This document shows, piece by piece, positions 39,875 to 48,648 of a stretch of DNA of 64,000 nucleotides. A program made the translations under genes and the position numbers. Under the pieces are notes generated by a model that worked only from the letters and a program-made list of their open reading frames with translations, was not told the DNA's origin and ran no database searches. This DNA is from Kaistia hirudinis (lineage in GTDB: Bacteria > Pseudomonadota > Alphaproteobacteria > Rhizobiales > Kaistiaceae), in contig NZ_JACIDS010000003.1 in assembly GCF_014196455.1 (NCBI RefSeq), positions 964,167 through 1,028,166 on the forward strand, written 5' to 3'. How positions within the stretch are numbered: the stretch's first letter is position 1; each line of letters begins with the position of its first letter.

Positions 39875-40804
39875 ATGACGTCACGTCACTCCCCGCGCCG
39901 GATGAAGCTGCGCGGCTCGGCTCTGGCGCTTCTCGGCCTGATGGCGGTTGCCGCGCCGGCACACGCCGAGGACGCGCCCGCCGCTCCGGCGGCCGAGGCG
40001 CCCGCTGCAGCGCCGGCACCGGCGCCGGTCGATCCGGCGACCGTCGTCGCGACCATCAATGGCGAGCCGATCACCGAGGCCGATCTCGTCCTCGCCGAGC
40101 AGGCGTTCGGCGAGCAGATCGCCAAGCTGCCGCCGGAAGAGCGCCGCAAGGCGGTGCTCGACGTGCTGGTCGACCTGAAGCTCATGGCCGCCGCGGCGAC
40201 CACCGATGGCCTCGACAAGACCGACGCCTTCCAGCGCCAGCTCGCTCTGCTCCGCGCCCAGGCGCTGCGCAGCGAGTTCTTCCGCGTCGAGATCGACGGC
40301 AAGACCACCGACGAGGCGGTCAAGAAGCGCTATGACGAAGAGATCGCCAAGGTCACCCCGCCGGAAGAGGTGAAGGCGGCGCATATCCTCGTCGAGACCG
40401 AGGACGAGGCCAAGGCGATCATCAAGGAGCTCGACGCGGGCGGCGATTTCGCCAAGCTCGCGCAGGAGAAGTCCAAGGATCCCGGCTCGGCCAAGATGGG
40501 CGGCGAGCTCGGCTACTTCACCCAGGGCAAGATGGTGAAGGAGTTCGAGGACGCTGCGTTCAAGCTCGACGTCGGCAAGTACACCGAGACGCCGGTCAAG
40601 ACGCAGTACGGCTATCACATCATCAAGGTCGAGGATAAGCGCAAGCAGCCTCTGCCGAGCTATGACCAGGTCAAGGACCAGGTCCGGCAAATGGTGCTGC
40701 GCGACACCTTCGTCGCCGAGGTTGCCCAGCTGCGCAAGGACAACAAGGTCGAGATCCTCGACCCGTCGCTGAAGGCGAAGCCCGCCCCGCAGCCCGCCAA
40801 GTAA
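39875..40804 (+). CDS. Exported parvulin-type peptidyl-prolyl isomerase (PpiC/PrsA-like)
   Basis: A 309-residue periplasmic foldase. Signal peptide: a basic start (MTSRHSPRRMKLRG), hydrophobic core, then APAHAED. An Ala/Pro-rich linker precedes a SurA-like N-terminal helical domain (VVATINGEPITEADLVLAEQ, about 55-160). The parvulin domain (about 165-260) has VKAAHILVETEDEAKAII, FAKLAQEKSKDPGSAKMGGELGYFTQGKMVKEFEDAAF and YGYHIIKVEDKR. The start at 39875 gives the signal peptide. It is divergent from secA, fitting a role in folding secreted proteins. A strong terminator follows. Confidence 0.92.
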   Translation: MTSRHSPRRMKLRGSALALLGLMAVAAPAHAEDAPAAPAAEAPAAAPAPAPVDPATVVATINGEPITEADLVLAEQAFGEQIAKLPPEERRKAVLDVLVDLKLMAAAATTDGLDKTDAFQRQLALLRAQALRSEFFRVEIDGKTTDEAVKKRYDEEIAKVTPPEEVKAAHILVETEDEAKAIIKELDAGGDFAKLAQEKSKDPGSAKMGGELGYFTQGKMVKEFEDAAFKLDVGKYTETPVKTQYGYHIIKVEDKRKQPLPSYDQVKDQVRQMVLRDTFVAEVAQLRKDNKVEILDPSLKAKPAPQPAK

Positions 40805-40847
40805 GGCGCGCGCGCAGCCGTCGCTGATCTGCCATGCGAACATCGAG

Positions 40848-40876
40848 AAAGGCCGGATCCGTTCCGGCCTTTTTTA
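40848..40876 (+). terminator. Intrinsic terminator of the parvulin gene
   Basis: AAAGGCCGGA pairs perfectly with TCCGGCCTTT around TCCGT, followed by a run of T. It begins 44 bp after the stop and separates the foldase gene from argJ. Confidence 0.9.
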
Positions 40877-40972
40877 TTGTCGCGGGAAACCGCGACCCCG
40901 AAAGACCTTGCGTGTGACCGAGGCTTCGGGCAGAGGGTTGGCCTCTCCAGCGCCAGAACCTGCCGAGGCATG

Positions 40973-42205
40973 ATGTCCGCCGCCGTGTCGCCGCTCGCCG
41001 TCCCCTTCCCGGAAATGCCGCCCGTCGCCGGCGTCGCCTTCGCGACGGCCGCGGCCGGGATCAAGTATCGCGACCGCCGCGACGTGTTCCTGGCGCTGTT
41101 CGCCGAGGGCACGACGGTCGCCGGCGTCTTCACTACGTCCAAATGCCCGTCGGCCCCGGTCGATTGGTGCCGCGCCTCTCTGGCCGGTGGTTCTGCGCGG
41201 GCGCTGCTGGTGAATTCCGGCAATGCCAATGCCTTCACGGGCAAGAAGGGCGTCGAGACCACGACGCGGCAGGCCGCGCTCGCGGCGAAGGTGGCCGGCT
41301 GCCGGCCCGACGAGGTGTTCCTGGCCTCGACCGGCGTGATCGGCGAGCCGCTCGACGCGGCGAAGTTCGAAGCGGTCCTGCCCGAGACGGCGACGCGCGT
41401 CGCCGAAGGGCCGTGGATCGACGCGGCGCGCGCGATCATGACGACCGATACCTTCCCGAAGGGCGCCACGCGCCGCGTCCGGCTCGGCACGGCCGAGGTC
41501 ACGATCAACGGCATCGCCAAGGGCGCCGGCATGATCGCCCCGGACATGGCGACGATGCTCTCCTTCGTCGCGACCGATGCCGCCATCGCCGCGCCGGTCC
41601 TGCAGGCGCTGCTGTCGAAGGGCGTCACCGGCAGCTTCAACGCCGTGACCATCGACAGCGACACCTCGACCTCAGACACGCTGCTCCTCTTTGCGACGGG
41701 CAAGGCGGCGGGGGCGGAGACGATCACCGATCCGGCCGATCCGCGCCTCGCCGATTTCGCCGCCGCGCTCGACGCGGTGCTGCTCGATCTCGCGATCCAG
41801 GTGGCCCGCGACGGCGAAGGCGCGCGCAAGCTCATCGAAGTCCGTGTCACGGGCGCCGTCTCCGACGCCTCGGCGAAGCGCATCGCCCTTTCGATCGCCA
41901 ATTCGCCGCTGGTCAAGACCGCGGCGGCCGGCGAGGACGCCAATTGGGGCCGTGTCGTCATGGCCGTCGGCAAGGCCGGCGAGCCGGCGGACCGCGACCG
42001 CCTGTCGATTGCCTTCGGCGACACGCGCGTCGCCTTCGAGGGCGAACGCGACCCGGCTTATTCCGAGGATGTCGCCTCAGCCTATATGAAGAACCAGGAG
42101 ATCGTCATCACCGCCGATATCGGCCTCGGCGCCGGGACGGCGCGGGTGTGGACCTGCGATCTGACCAAGGAATATGTCGCGATCAACGGCGACTACCGGA
42201 GCTGA
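40973..42205 (+). CDS. argJ: Bifunctional ornithine acetyltransferase / N-acetylglutamate synthase
   Basis: A 410-residue precursor of the ArgJ family that self-cleaves into alpha and beta chains. The cleavage motif is APDMATML, with the nucleophile Thr194; [14 protein letters not shown] and [11 protein letters not shown] are diagnostic. It recycles the acetyl group in arginine synthesis (ornithine plus acetylglutamate). The C-terminus [14 protein letters not shown] core appears as [15 protein letters not shown] chose the second of two tandem ATGs (40973), with CGAGG upstream. It leads an operon with a GNAT gene and mutT. Confidence 0.96.
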   Translation: MSAAVSPLAVPFPEMPPVAGVAFATAAAGIKYRDRRDVFLALFAEGTTVAGVFTTSKCPSAPVDWCRASLAGGSARALLVNSGNANAFTGKKGVETTTRQAALAAKVAGCRPDEVFLASTGVIGEPLDAAKFEAVLPETATRVAEGPWIDAARAIMTTDTFPKGATRRVRLGTAEVTINGIAKGAGMIAPDMATMLSFVATDAAIAAPVLQALLSKGVTGSFNAVTIDSDTSTSDTLLLFATGKAAGAETITDPADPRLADFAAALDAVLLDLAIQVARDGEGARKLIEVRVTGAVSDASAKRIALSIANSPLVKTAAAGEDANWGRVVMAVGKAGEPADRDRLSIAFGDTRVAFEGERDPAYSEDVASAYMKNQEIVITADIGLGAGTARVWTCDLTKEYVAINGDYRS

Positions 42206-42207
42206 AC

Positions 42208-42960
42208 GTGACCTTTCCGCCGTCGCCGCTCGCCATCGAGGCAGCGTGCCTCTCGGCCTGGCCGGCGATCGCGGTGGTCCATGATGGCGCCTGGCTCTGG
42301 CGCTATGCGCAGGGCTACACCAAGCGGTCGAACTGTTTCCAGAGCCTCGATCCGACCGACGAGCAGGATGCCGGCCGCCGGATCGCGCGCCTGTCCGCGC
42401 TCTCCGCCCGGCATGGCATCGCGCCCGTCTTCCGCGTGACGCCGCTTGCGGGCGAAAAAGTCGTCGCGGCGCTCGACGCCGCGGGCTGGCAATCCTTCGA
42501 CGAGAGCCTCGTTCTCGCCATGGATCTCGCCGCGGCGTCGCTGGAGCCGCGCGGCGATGTGCGCTCCTTCCCGCCGGCCGATCCGCGCTGGTTCCGCGCC
42601 GAGGCGGCGCTCAGCCAATATCCGGCGGCGACCGTCGAGACGTTGAAGACGCTGATCGGCCTGATCGCGTCCGAGGCGAAGGGCTTCGTCGCCTATGGCC
42701 GCGAGGGGCAGCCCGCCGCCGCCGCACTCGCTGTCGTCGCCGGTGATATCGGCGTCTATCTCAACGTCGTCGCGGACCGGGCGCGCCGGCGCCAGGGTTA
42801 TGGCGAGGCGGTGATGCATGCGGCGCTCAAATGGACGCGCGACCGCGGCGCCCGCTTTGCTGCGATCCAGGTCTTCGCCGACAATGAGCCGGCGATCCGC
42901 CTCTATGAGAAGCTCGGCTTCCAGCATCAGTACGGCTATCACTATCGCCGCCCCGCCTGA
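42208..42960 (+). CDS. GNAT-family N-acetyltransferase (argJ operon)
   Basis: A 250-residue protein whose C-terminal third is a GNAT domain: VYLNVVADRARRRQGYGEAVMHAALKW with the acetyl-CoA loop, then FADNEPAIRLYEKLGFQHQYGYHYR. The N-terminal part (AWLWRYAQGYTKRSNCFQSLDP) is characteristic of a GNAT subgroup encoded beside argJ. It starts with a GTG at 42208, two bases after the argJ stop, with GGAG 6 bases upstream. The substrate is unknown; position suggests amino-acid or nucleotide-pool chemistry but does not prove it. Confidence 0.88.
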   Translation: MTFPPSPLAIEAACLSAWPAIAVVHDGAWLWRYAQGYTKRSNCFQSLDPTDEQDAGRRIARLSALSARHGIAPVFRVTPLAGEKVVAALDAAGWQSFDESLVLAMDLAAASLEPRGDVRSFPPADPRWFRAEAALSQYPAATVETLKTLIGLIASEAKGFVAYGREGQPAAAALAVVAGDIGVYLNVVADRARRRQGYGEAVMHAALKWTRDRGARFAAIQVFADNEPAIRLYEKLGFQHQYGYHYRRPA

Positions 42961-42976
42961 ACAACCGAGACCATCC

Positions 42977-43378
42977 ATGTCCCGCCTGCTCCTCGTCGTC
43001 GCCTGCGCCCTCGTCGATCCCGACAATCGGATCCTCATCGCGCAGCGTCCGGAGGGGAAGGCACTGGCGGGCCTGTGGGAGTTTCCCGGCGGCAAGGTCG
43101 ATCCCGGCGAATCGCCCGAGGACGCGCTGATCCGGGAATTGCGCGAGGAACTGGGCGTCGAGACCAAGACGGCATGCCTGGCGCCGCTCACCTTTGCGAG
43201 CCACGCCTATCCCGACTTCCACCTGTTGATGCCGCTCTATGTCTGCCGGCGCTGGACCGGCATTCCCGAGAGCCGCGAGGGCCAGGCGCTCAAATGGGTG
43301 CGGGCCAAGGCGCTCCGCGACTATCCGATGCCGCCGGCCGACGAGCCGCTGATCGCGCCGCTCATCGACCTGCTCTGA
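42977..43378 (+). CDS. mutT: 8-oxo-dGTP diphosphatase MutT
   Basis: A 133-residue Nudix hydrolase that clears oxidised dGTP. The Nudix box GX5EX7REUXEEXGU is complete, running from GGKVDPGESPEDAL through IRELREELGVE, preceded by LAGLWEFPG, the MutT-specific nucleotide-binding segment. Start MSRLLLVVACALVDPDNRIL at 42977. It follows the GNAT gene by 16 bp in the argJ operon, a conserved alphaproteobacterial linkage. Confidence 0.94.
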   Translation: MSRLLLVVACALVDPDNRILIAQRPEGKALAGLWEFPGGKVDPGESPEDALIRELREELGVETKTACLAPLTFASHAYPDFHLLMPLYVCRRWTGIPESREGQALKWVRAKALRDYPMPPADEPLIAPLIDLL

Positions 43379-43384
43379 GCCTCT

Positions 43385-44260
43385 TCAGACCGTCCCGTCC
43401 CCGTTCCGCGTCTTGGCAGCCCCGGCGATCGCGTCTTCGAGGCGCATCGCCGCGGAGCCCGGCTTGAGCGGCTTTGGCTGGCTCGCATCCGGCGCCCAGC
43501 CCGAGATCGAGACGAGTTCGAAGGTGGCGCGCACGCGCCCGTCGGCATCCGCGTGACGCTCGGTATAGATCTCCGCCGCGCGGGCGGCGATGGCGCGGGT
43601 CAGCGGACGCGGATCGCGCGCCGTCAGCACATTGGTGGCGCCCATGGCGCGGAGGTCTCGGGCGAGCGCGAACAGGCTGTCATAGCGAACCACAAGCCGA
43701 TCGGTATCGGCGACGGGCAGGGCGAAGCCGGCGCGCTGCAGCAGGCCGCCCATATCGCGGATATCGGCGAACGGGGCGACGCGCGGCGAGGCACCACCGC
43801 GGAGCTCGCTCTCGGCCGCCGTGACCGAATCGCGCAGCTCCTTCAGCGTTTCCCCGCCCGCGAGCACGGCGAGCAAAAGCCCGTCGGGCCGCAGCGCGCG
43901 GCGGATCTGCGCCAGGACGCCCGGAAGATCATTGACCCATTGCAGCGCAAGCACACTGACCGCGAGGTCGAGCGAGGCGGGCTCGAGCGCCAGCCTTTCG
44001 CCCGTGGGCCCGTCCTCGATCGCCACATGCTTGAGTTCGCCGATCGGCGCGGCCGCGGCCAGCGTCGCGGCGAGCTGGCCGGTATCCGGACCGATGATGG
44101 CGGCGGCCGAAAACCGCCGCTGCACGGAAGCGAGGCGCTCGCCGAGATCCTCGGCCGCGCGCGCGAACAGGAAATCGGCGCCGGGCACCGCCATGCTTTC
44201 GGCCCGCAGGCGGCGGAGCGCGAGCAGGCGGCGGTCGAAGATCGAGGGAACCTTGTTCAT
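43385..44260 (-). CDS. SAM-dependent methyltransferase, BioC/NDUFAF5-like
   Basis: A 291-residue class I methyltransferase-like protein. It begins IFDRRLLALRRLRAES, the signature of the NDUFAF5/BioC branch. The Rossmann motifs are weak (AAIIGPDTGQLAATLAA for motif I), with LDLAVSVLALQWVNDLPGVLAQIRRALRPDGLLLAVLAGGETLKELR as motifs III-V. The mitochondrial relative NDUFAF5 hydroxylates a complex I subunit during assembly, so either methylation or complex I assembly is possible. It diverges from comF and converges on mutT. Confidence 0.85.
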   Translation of the reverse strand: MNKVPSIFDRRLLALRRLRAESMAVPGADFLFARAAEDLGERLASVQRRFSAAAIIGPDTGQLAATLAAAAPIGELKHVAIEDGPTGERLALEPASLDLAVSVLALQWVNDLPGVLAQIRRALRPDGLLLAVLAGGETLKELRDSVTAAESELRGGASPRVAPFADIRDMGGLLQRAGFALPVADTDRLVVRYDSLFALARDLRAMGATNVLTARDPRPLTRAIAARAAEIYTERHADADGRVRATFELVSISGWAPDASQPKPLKPGSAAMRLEDAIAGAAKTRNGDGTV

Positions 44261-44343
44261 CGAAATCTCGAAGGTGCGGCGACGCCGAAGCCGTCCGGCT
44301 TTCGGGGCGCGCGGTGAGGGAATAGGATGACGACGGGGATCAT

Positions 44344-45141
44344 ATGGGGTCGGCGGTGGCGGAAGAGAGCGTCAGCGTGCAGGAAAGCGCTCCGGCGCGT
44401 CTGGTCGCCGGCGTTCGGCCGCTGCTGCGCAAGGCGATCGACCTCGTCCTGCCGCCGGCCTGCATCGGTTGCTCCGCGCCCGTCGCCGAAACCGGGGCGC
44501 TCTGCAGCATGTGCTGGAGTGCGTTGCGTCTCATCGAGCGGCCCTTCTGCGCGCGCCTTGCGATTCCGTTCGCCTATGACATCGGCGAGGGCGCCCTTTC
44601 GGCCGAAGCCATCGCCGATCCGCCGCCCTTCGGCCGCCTCCGCGCGGTCGCACTCTATGATGGGCTGTCGGGCCGCATCGTGCAGGGGCTCAAATATCAT
44701 GACCGCACCGAGATCGCGAAGGGCGTCGGCGCGATGATGGCGCGAGTCGCCGCCGAGTTTGCCGGCGAGGTCGATATGGTGGTTCCGGTGCCGCTGCATC
44801 GCCGCCGGCTCTGGCAGCGGCGCTTCAACCAGTCGGCGCTGCTCGCCGCCGTGGTCGCCGCGCGCCTCGGCGTGCCCTGCGAGCCCGAAAAGCTGCTGCG
44901 CATCCGCCCGACGCGCCGCCAGGTCGGGCTGAAGGCACCCGCCCGCGCCGCCAATGTCGCGGGCGCCTTCGCGCCCGCGCCGGGCGCGCGTTCGGCGATC
45001 GCCGGCCGCCGTGTGCTGCTGGTCGACGATGTCTACACCACTGGGGCCACGGCCAAGGCCGCGACGCGGGCGCTGCTGCGTGCCGGCGCGGCCAGCGTCG
45101 ACGTCGTCGTCTTCGCCCGGGTTGTCGACGGGATGGAGTGA
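44344..45141 (+). CDS. comF: ComF family phosphoribosyltransferase-like protein
   Basis: A 265-residue protein. The N-terminal double zinc knuckle has Cys40, Cys43, Cys54 and Cys57 (PACIGC and CSMCW). The C-terminal PRTase-like domain carries VVPVPLHRRRLWQRRFNQSALLA and the PRPP-binding loop VLLVDDVYTTGATAKAATRAL. In naturally competent bacteria ComF is needed for handling incoming single-stranded DNA; in others the role is unclear. No other competence gene is in the window. Confidence 0.93.
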   Translation: MGSAVAEESVSVQESAPARLVAGVRPLLRKAIDLVLPPACIGCSAPVAETGALCSMCWSALRLIERPFCARLAIPFAYDIGEGALSAEAIADPPPFGRLRAVALYDGLSGRIVQGLKYHDRTEIAKGVGAMMARVAAEFAGEVDMVVPVPLHRRRLWQRRFNQSALLAAVVAARLGVPCEPEKLLRIRPTRRQVGLKAPARAANVAGAFAPAPGARSAIAGRRVLLVDDVYTTGATAKAATRALLRAGAASVDVVVFARVVDGME

Positions 45142-45182
45142 CCCCTATATTGTCGCGGCTGCCAGACAGTCAGGGACCTCAT

Positions 45183-45440
45183 ATGGCGGAAGTGACGATC
45201 TATACCCGGCAGGGCTGCGGCTACTGCACGGCCGCGAAGCGGCTGCTGGAGACGAAGGGCGTCGCCTATGTCGAGCATGACGCGACGGGCGACCCGGCGC
45301 TGCGGTCCGAGATGATCGGGCGTGCCAATGGCCGCTCCACCTTTCCGCAGATCTTCATCGGCTCGACCCATGTCGGCGGCTGCGACGATCTGCATGCGCT
45401 CGAGCGCGAAGGGCGACTGGATCCCTTGCTCGCCGCATGA
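45183..45440 (+). CDS. grxC: Glutaredoxin 3
   Basis: An 85-residue dithiol glutaredoxin. The active site CGYC has Cys12 and Cys15, the cis-proline segment is STFPQIFIG, and HVGGCDDL forms the glutathione-binding C-terminal region. It reduces disulfides using glutathione. The ATG at 45183 lies 41 bp after comF; the frame's upstream extension is in the comF tail. It probably shares an operon with comF, the amidase and DUF1178. Confidence 0.95.
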   Translation: MAEVTIYTRQGCGYCTAAKRLLETKGVAYVEHDATGDPALRSEMIGRANGRSTFPQIFIGSTHVGGCDDLHALEREGRLDPLLAA

Positions 45441-45576
45441 GGCGCGCCTGGGCAGAGACCGGCGCGGCTTTGAGGCTGCGCGCGACGAAACACGCATTCG
45501 AAGCACCGTGCCCGCGCTCAGCGGCGGCGCGGTGTTCCGGCTGCTTTTCCATTCAAATCGATCGGGGAGACGGGAT

Positions 45577-46428
45577 ATGACCAGCTTCAAGGCTGCCTGC
45601 GTGCAGATGCGCAGCGGGCGTTCCGTGGACGTCAATGTCGAAGACGCCGAGGCGCTCATCCGCGCCGCCGCGGCGGCGGGCGCGCAATATGTGCTGACGC
45701 CCGAGATGACCACGATCCTCGACCGGGACAAGGCGCATCTGCTCGCCTCGATCCAGCCGGAGGAGGTGGATCCGTCGCTGCAGCGCTTCCGCGAGATCGC
45801 GCGCGAGCTCGGCATCCAGCTGCATATCGGCTCGATGGCGATCCTGCTGCCGGATGGCCACATCGCCAACCGCTCCTTCCTGATCGCCCCCAACGGCGCC
45901 GTGACGGCTCGCTACGACAAAATCCACATGTTCGACGTCGATCTGTCCGGCGGCGAGAGCTATCGCGAATCGGCGACCTATCGCGCCGGCGACCGGGCGG
46001 TGGTCGCGGATCTCCCCTGGGCGAAGCTCGGCCTCACCATCTGCTACGACGTGCGCTTCCCCGCGCTGCACAGGACGCTGGCCGAGGCCGGTGCCGATGT
46101 CATCGCCGTACCCGCCGCCTTCACCAAGAAGACGGGCGAAGCGCATTGGCATGTGCTGCTGCGCGCGCGTGCGATCGAGACCGGGTCCTATGTCCTCGCC
46201 GCCGCGCAGGCCGGCCATCATGAGGACGGCCGCGATACGTTCGGCCACTCCATGATCGTCGATCCCTGGGGCAAGATCCTCGCCGAGGCGGGCGACGAGC
46301 CCGGCTTCATCATCGCCGAGATCGATCCCGCCTTCTCCTCGGTGACGCGGCAGTCGATCCCCGCGCTCGTCAACCGGCGCGACTTCGCCCTGGCGGCGAT
46401 CCCCCAGGTCGGCTCCTTCGTGGCCTGA
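45577..46428 (+). CDS. Carbon-nitrogen hydrolase, Nit-type amidase
   Basis: A 283-residue nitrilase-superfamily enzyme. The Glu-Lys-Cys triad is Glu43 (LTPEMTT), Lys115 (YDKIHMFDVD) and Cys156 (LTICYDVRFP). The closest functional relatives are Nit1/NitA-type enzymes that repair deaminated glutathione, a fitting role 136 bp downstream of glutaredoxin, though this rests on family resemblance. ATG at 45577 with GGGAGACGGG upstream. Confidence 0.92.
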   Translation: MTSFKAACVQMRSGRSVDVNVEDAEALIRAAAAAGAQYVLTPEMTTILDRDKAHLLASIQPEEVDPSLQRFREIARELGIQLHIGSMAILLPDGHIANRSFLIAPNGAVTARYDKIHMFDVDLSGGESYRESATYRAGDRAVVADLPWAKLGLTICYDVRFPALHRTLAEAGADVIAVPAAFTKKTGEAHWHVLLRARAIETGSYVLAAAQAGHHEDGRDTFGHSMIVDPWGKILAEAGDEPGFIIAEIDPAFSSVTRQSIPALVNRRDFALAAIPQVGSFVA

Positions 46429-46480
46429 GTGCTGAGCCGGCGCCTCTTCCAAGGGCGCCGGCAATGCCTATATTTCAGCC

Positions 46481-46927
46481 ATGATACGTTACGACCTCGT
46501 CTGCTCCGCCGGACATGAATTCGACAGCTGGTTTCGCGATGCCGGCGCCTTCGACAAGGCGGCCGGAGCGAAGGCGCTCGCCTGTCCGGTGTGCGGCGAC
46601 ACGTCGATCACCAAGGCGCTGATGGCGCCGGCCGTGTCGACGGCGCGGAGGCGCGAAGCGCGCGCCGAGGTGCCGGCCATACCCGTCGCCGCGCCCGATC
46701 CGCGCCAGCTGGCGCTGCGCGAAATGCTGAAGAAGGTGCGCGAACACGTCGAGGCGAATGCCGACTATGTCGGCGACCGCTTCGCCGAAGAGGCGCGCAA
46801 AATCCACTACGAGGAAGTCGAGCCGCGCGGCATCTATGGCGAGGCCTCGCCCGACGAGGCGCGCGCGCTGGTCGAGGAAGGCATCGAATTCCACGCGCTG
46901 CCATCGCTCCCCGAGGAGGGGAACTGA
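46481..46927 (+). CDS. DUF1178 zinc-ribbon protein
   Basis: A 148-residue protein of the DUF1178 family, unknown function. An N-terminal zinc ribbon is formed by Cys8, His12, Cys35 and Cys38 (CSAGHEF ... CPVCG). A charged linker and a helical C-terminal domain follow (REMLKKVREHVEANADYVGDRFAEEARKIHYEEVEPRGIYGEAS). The zinc ribbon suggests nucleic-acid or protein binding. It converges on ubiG with only 4 bp between the stops. Confidence 0.92.
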   Translation: MIRYDLVCSAGHEFDSWFRDAGAFDKAAGAKALACPVCGDTSITKALMAPAVSTARRREARAEVPAIPVAAPDPRQLALREMLKKVREHVEANADYVGDRFAEEARKIHYEEVEPRGIYGEASPDEARALVEEGIEFHALPSLPEEGN

Positions 46928-46931
46928 GGCG

Positions 46932-47681
46932 TCAGCCCGGCCGCACCGCCGCCAGCATGTAGTTGACGTCCATGTCGGACGAGACTTTCCAGCGGTCGGC
47001 GAGCGGCTCGTAGACGACGCCAGCCTCGGCGGAAACGTCGATCCCCGCCTTGCCGAGCGCGGCGGCGAGTTCCTTCGGCTTCACCAGCTTTTCATAGGAA
47101 TGCGTGCCGCGCGGCAGCCAGCGCAACACATATTCCGCGCCGAGGATCGCGAGCAGGAAGGCTTTCGGCGTGCGGTTGATGGTGGAAAGCACCATCAGCC
47201 CACCGGGGCGCACCATCCGCGCCGTCTCGGCGATGAAGAGGTCGAGATCGGCGACGTGTTCGACGATCTCCATGGCGAGCACGATGTCGAAGGTCTCGCC
47301 CGCTTCGGCCAGTGCCTCCGCCGTCGTGGCGCGATAATCGATCGCAAGGCCGGAAGCCGTCGCATGCGCCGAGGCGACGCCGATATTGGTCGCCGACGCA
47401 TCGGCGCCGACCACCTCGGCGCCGAGCCGCGCCATCGGCTCGGACAAGAGCCCGCCGCCGCAGCCGATATCGAGCACGCGCAGCCCTTCGAGACAGCGCG
47501 CGCTCTTCGGATCGCGCGAAAACCGCTTCGCCGCCTCGTCCTTGATGAAGCCGATGCGGATCGGGTTCAGCCGATGCAGCGGCGCGAACTTGCCGCCCGG
47601 CGCCCACCATTCATCGGCAATTGCCGAAAAATGCGCGATCTCGCGGTCGTCGACCGTGGTCTTCTCGTCAGCGGCGGACAT
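46932..47681 (-). CDS. ubiG: 3-demethylubiquinol / 2-polyprenylphenol O-methyltransferase
   Basis: A 249-residue SAM-dependent O-methyltransferase used twice in ubiquinone synthesis. The conserved start region [33 protein letters not shown] is followed by motif [29 protein letters not shown] and the substrate region [31 protein letters not shown], which together are diagnostic for UbiG. Full length. It supplies the quinone pool used by the SDH encoded in the same window. Confidence 0.96.
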   Translation of the reverse strand: MSAADEKTTVDDREIAHFSAIADEWWAPGGKFAPLHRLNPIRIGFIKDEAAKRFSRDPKSARCLEGLRVLDIGCGGGLLSEPMARLGAEVVGADASATNIGVASAHATASGLAIDYRATTAEALAEAGETFDIVLAMEIVEHVADLDLFIAETARMVRPGGLMVLSTINRTPKAFLLAILGAEYVLRWLPRGTHSYEKLVKPKELAAALGKAGIDVSAEAGVVYEPLADRWKVSSDMDVNYMLAAVRPG

Positions 47682-47742
47682 GGCGTGCTCCTTTGGCCGG
47701 AAGGTCGGCGGCGGGGCCGGTCAAGTCAACCCCGCCGCCAGT

Positions 47743-48543
47743 TCATCGCCAGCCGGCGATGTTGAAGCCGCCATCGACCAGCAGGTCCTGTCCGGTGACG
47801 AAGCGCGCCTCGTCGCCCGAGAGCCATACGGCCGCGTCGGCGATCTCCTCCGGCGTCGCGATCCGGCCGAGGGCCGAATGGGCGGCGACCTGTTCGAACA
47901 TCACATCCGGCAGTCCATCATTCATCGGCGTACGCGTGAGGCCAGGGCTGACATTGTTGATGCGGATGCCGTCGCGCCCGATTTCGATCGCCAGCACGCG
48001 GGTCATGGCGTCGAGCGCCGCCTTGCTCGGCGCGTAGATCGAAAGGCCCGCGGTACCGCCGGTCGCAGCGATCGAAGAGGTGTTGACGATCGCGCCGCCA
48101 CGGCCGGCCGCACGCATGGCGGCGATCTCCTCACGCAGCAAAAGCCACACGCCGCGCACATTCGTCGCGAAAACGCGGTCGAACTCAGCCGAACTCGCCT
48201 GCTCGATCAGGCCGTAGGAACTCGTGCCGGCATTGTTGAAGGCGATGTCGAGGCGGCCGAAGCGCGCAACCACATCGGAGATGAGTCCCCGGATCGCAGT
48301 TTCATCGGCGACATCGGCCGCAAATGCCGCGGCGCTGCCGCCCTTGGCCTCGATCTCGGCGACGACCTCCAGCAGCAGTGCCTCGCGACGTCCGACCAGC
48401 GCGACGGCGGCGCCCTTGGCGGCGTAGGCGAGCGCGGCGGCCCGGCCGATGCCTGATCCGGCGCCGGTCACGAGGGCAACCCTGCCGGCGAGGGGAGGGG
48501 CACTTGCGGGAAGTCCATTCGTGGCGGCGGAGGCTGATGTCAT
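47743..48543 (-). CDS. Short-chain dehydrogenase/reductase (SDR)
   Basis: A 266-residue classical SDR. The cofactor loop is VTGAGSGIGRAAALAY, the structural motif is NNAGTS, the catalytic Ser is in NTSSIAATGG and the catalytic Tyr and Lys are in YAPSKAAL; NNVSPGLTRTPM and the C-terminal DLLVDGGFNIAGWR complete the family. The substrate is unknown. I prefer the ATG at 48543 over an in-frame GTG at 48555. It is transcribed away from a LysR regulator that probably controls it. Confidence 0.9.
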   Translation of the reverse strand: MTSASAATNGLPASAPPLAGRVALVTGAGSGIGRAAALAYAAKGAAVALVGRREALLLEVVAEIEAKGGSAAAFAADVADETAIRGLISDVVARFGRLDIAFNNAGTSSYGLIEQASSAEFDRVFATNVRGVWLLLREEIAAMRAAGRGGAIVNTSSIAATGGTAGLSIYAPSKAALDAMTRVLAIEIGRDGIRINNVSPGLTRTPMNDGLPDVMFEQVAAHSALGRIATPEEIADAAVWLSGDEARFVTGQDLLVDGGFNIAGWR

Positions 48544-48599
48544 GATGCGGTTCACCGATATGGTTTCGATGCCGCCAATGTGATTGTGCCTGCGAGGAC

Positions 48600-48612
48600 G
48601 GACAATCTGTCC
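48600..48612. promoter_or_regulatory. Inverted repeat in the SDR-LysR divergent promoter region
   Basis: GGACA-ATC-TGTCC is a perfect 5-bp inverted repeat, 36 bp before the LysR ATG and 57 bp before the SDR ATG. A short palindrome between a LysR gene and its divergent neighbour is the usual place for the regulator's binding site, although this one is shorter than the classic T-N11-A pattern. Confidence 0.4.
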
Positions 48613-48648
48613 TAATGTGGATGAGTTGTTGAGCAGGATGCATCAATC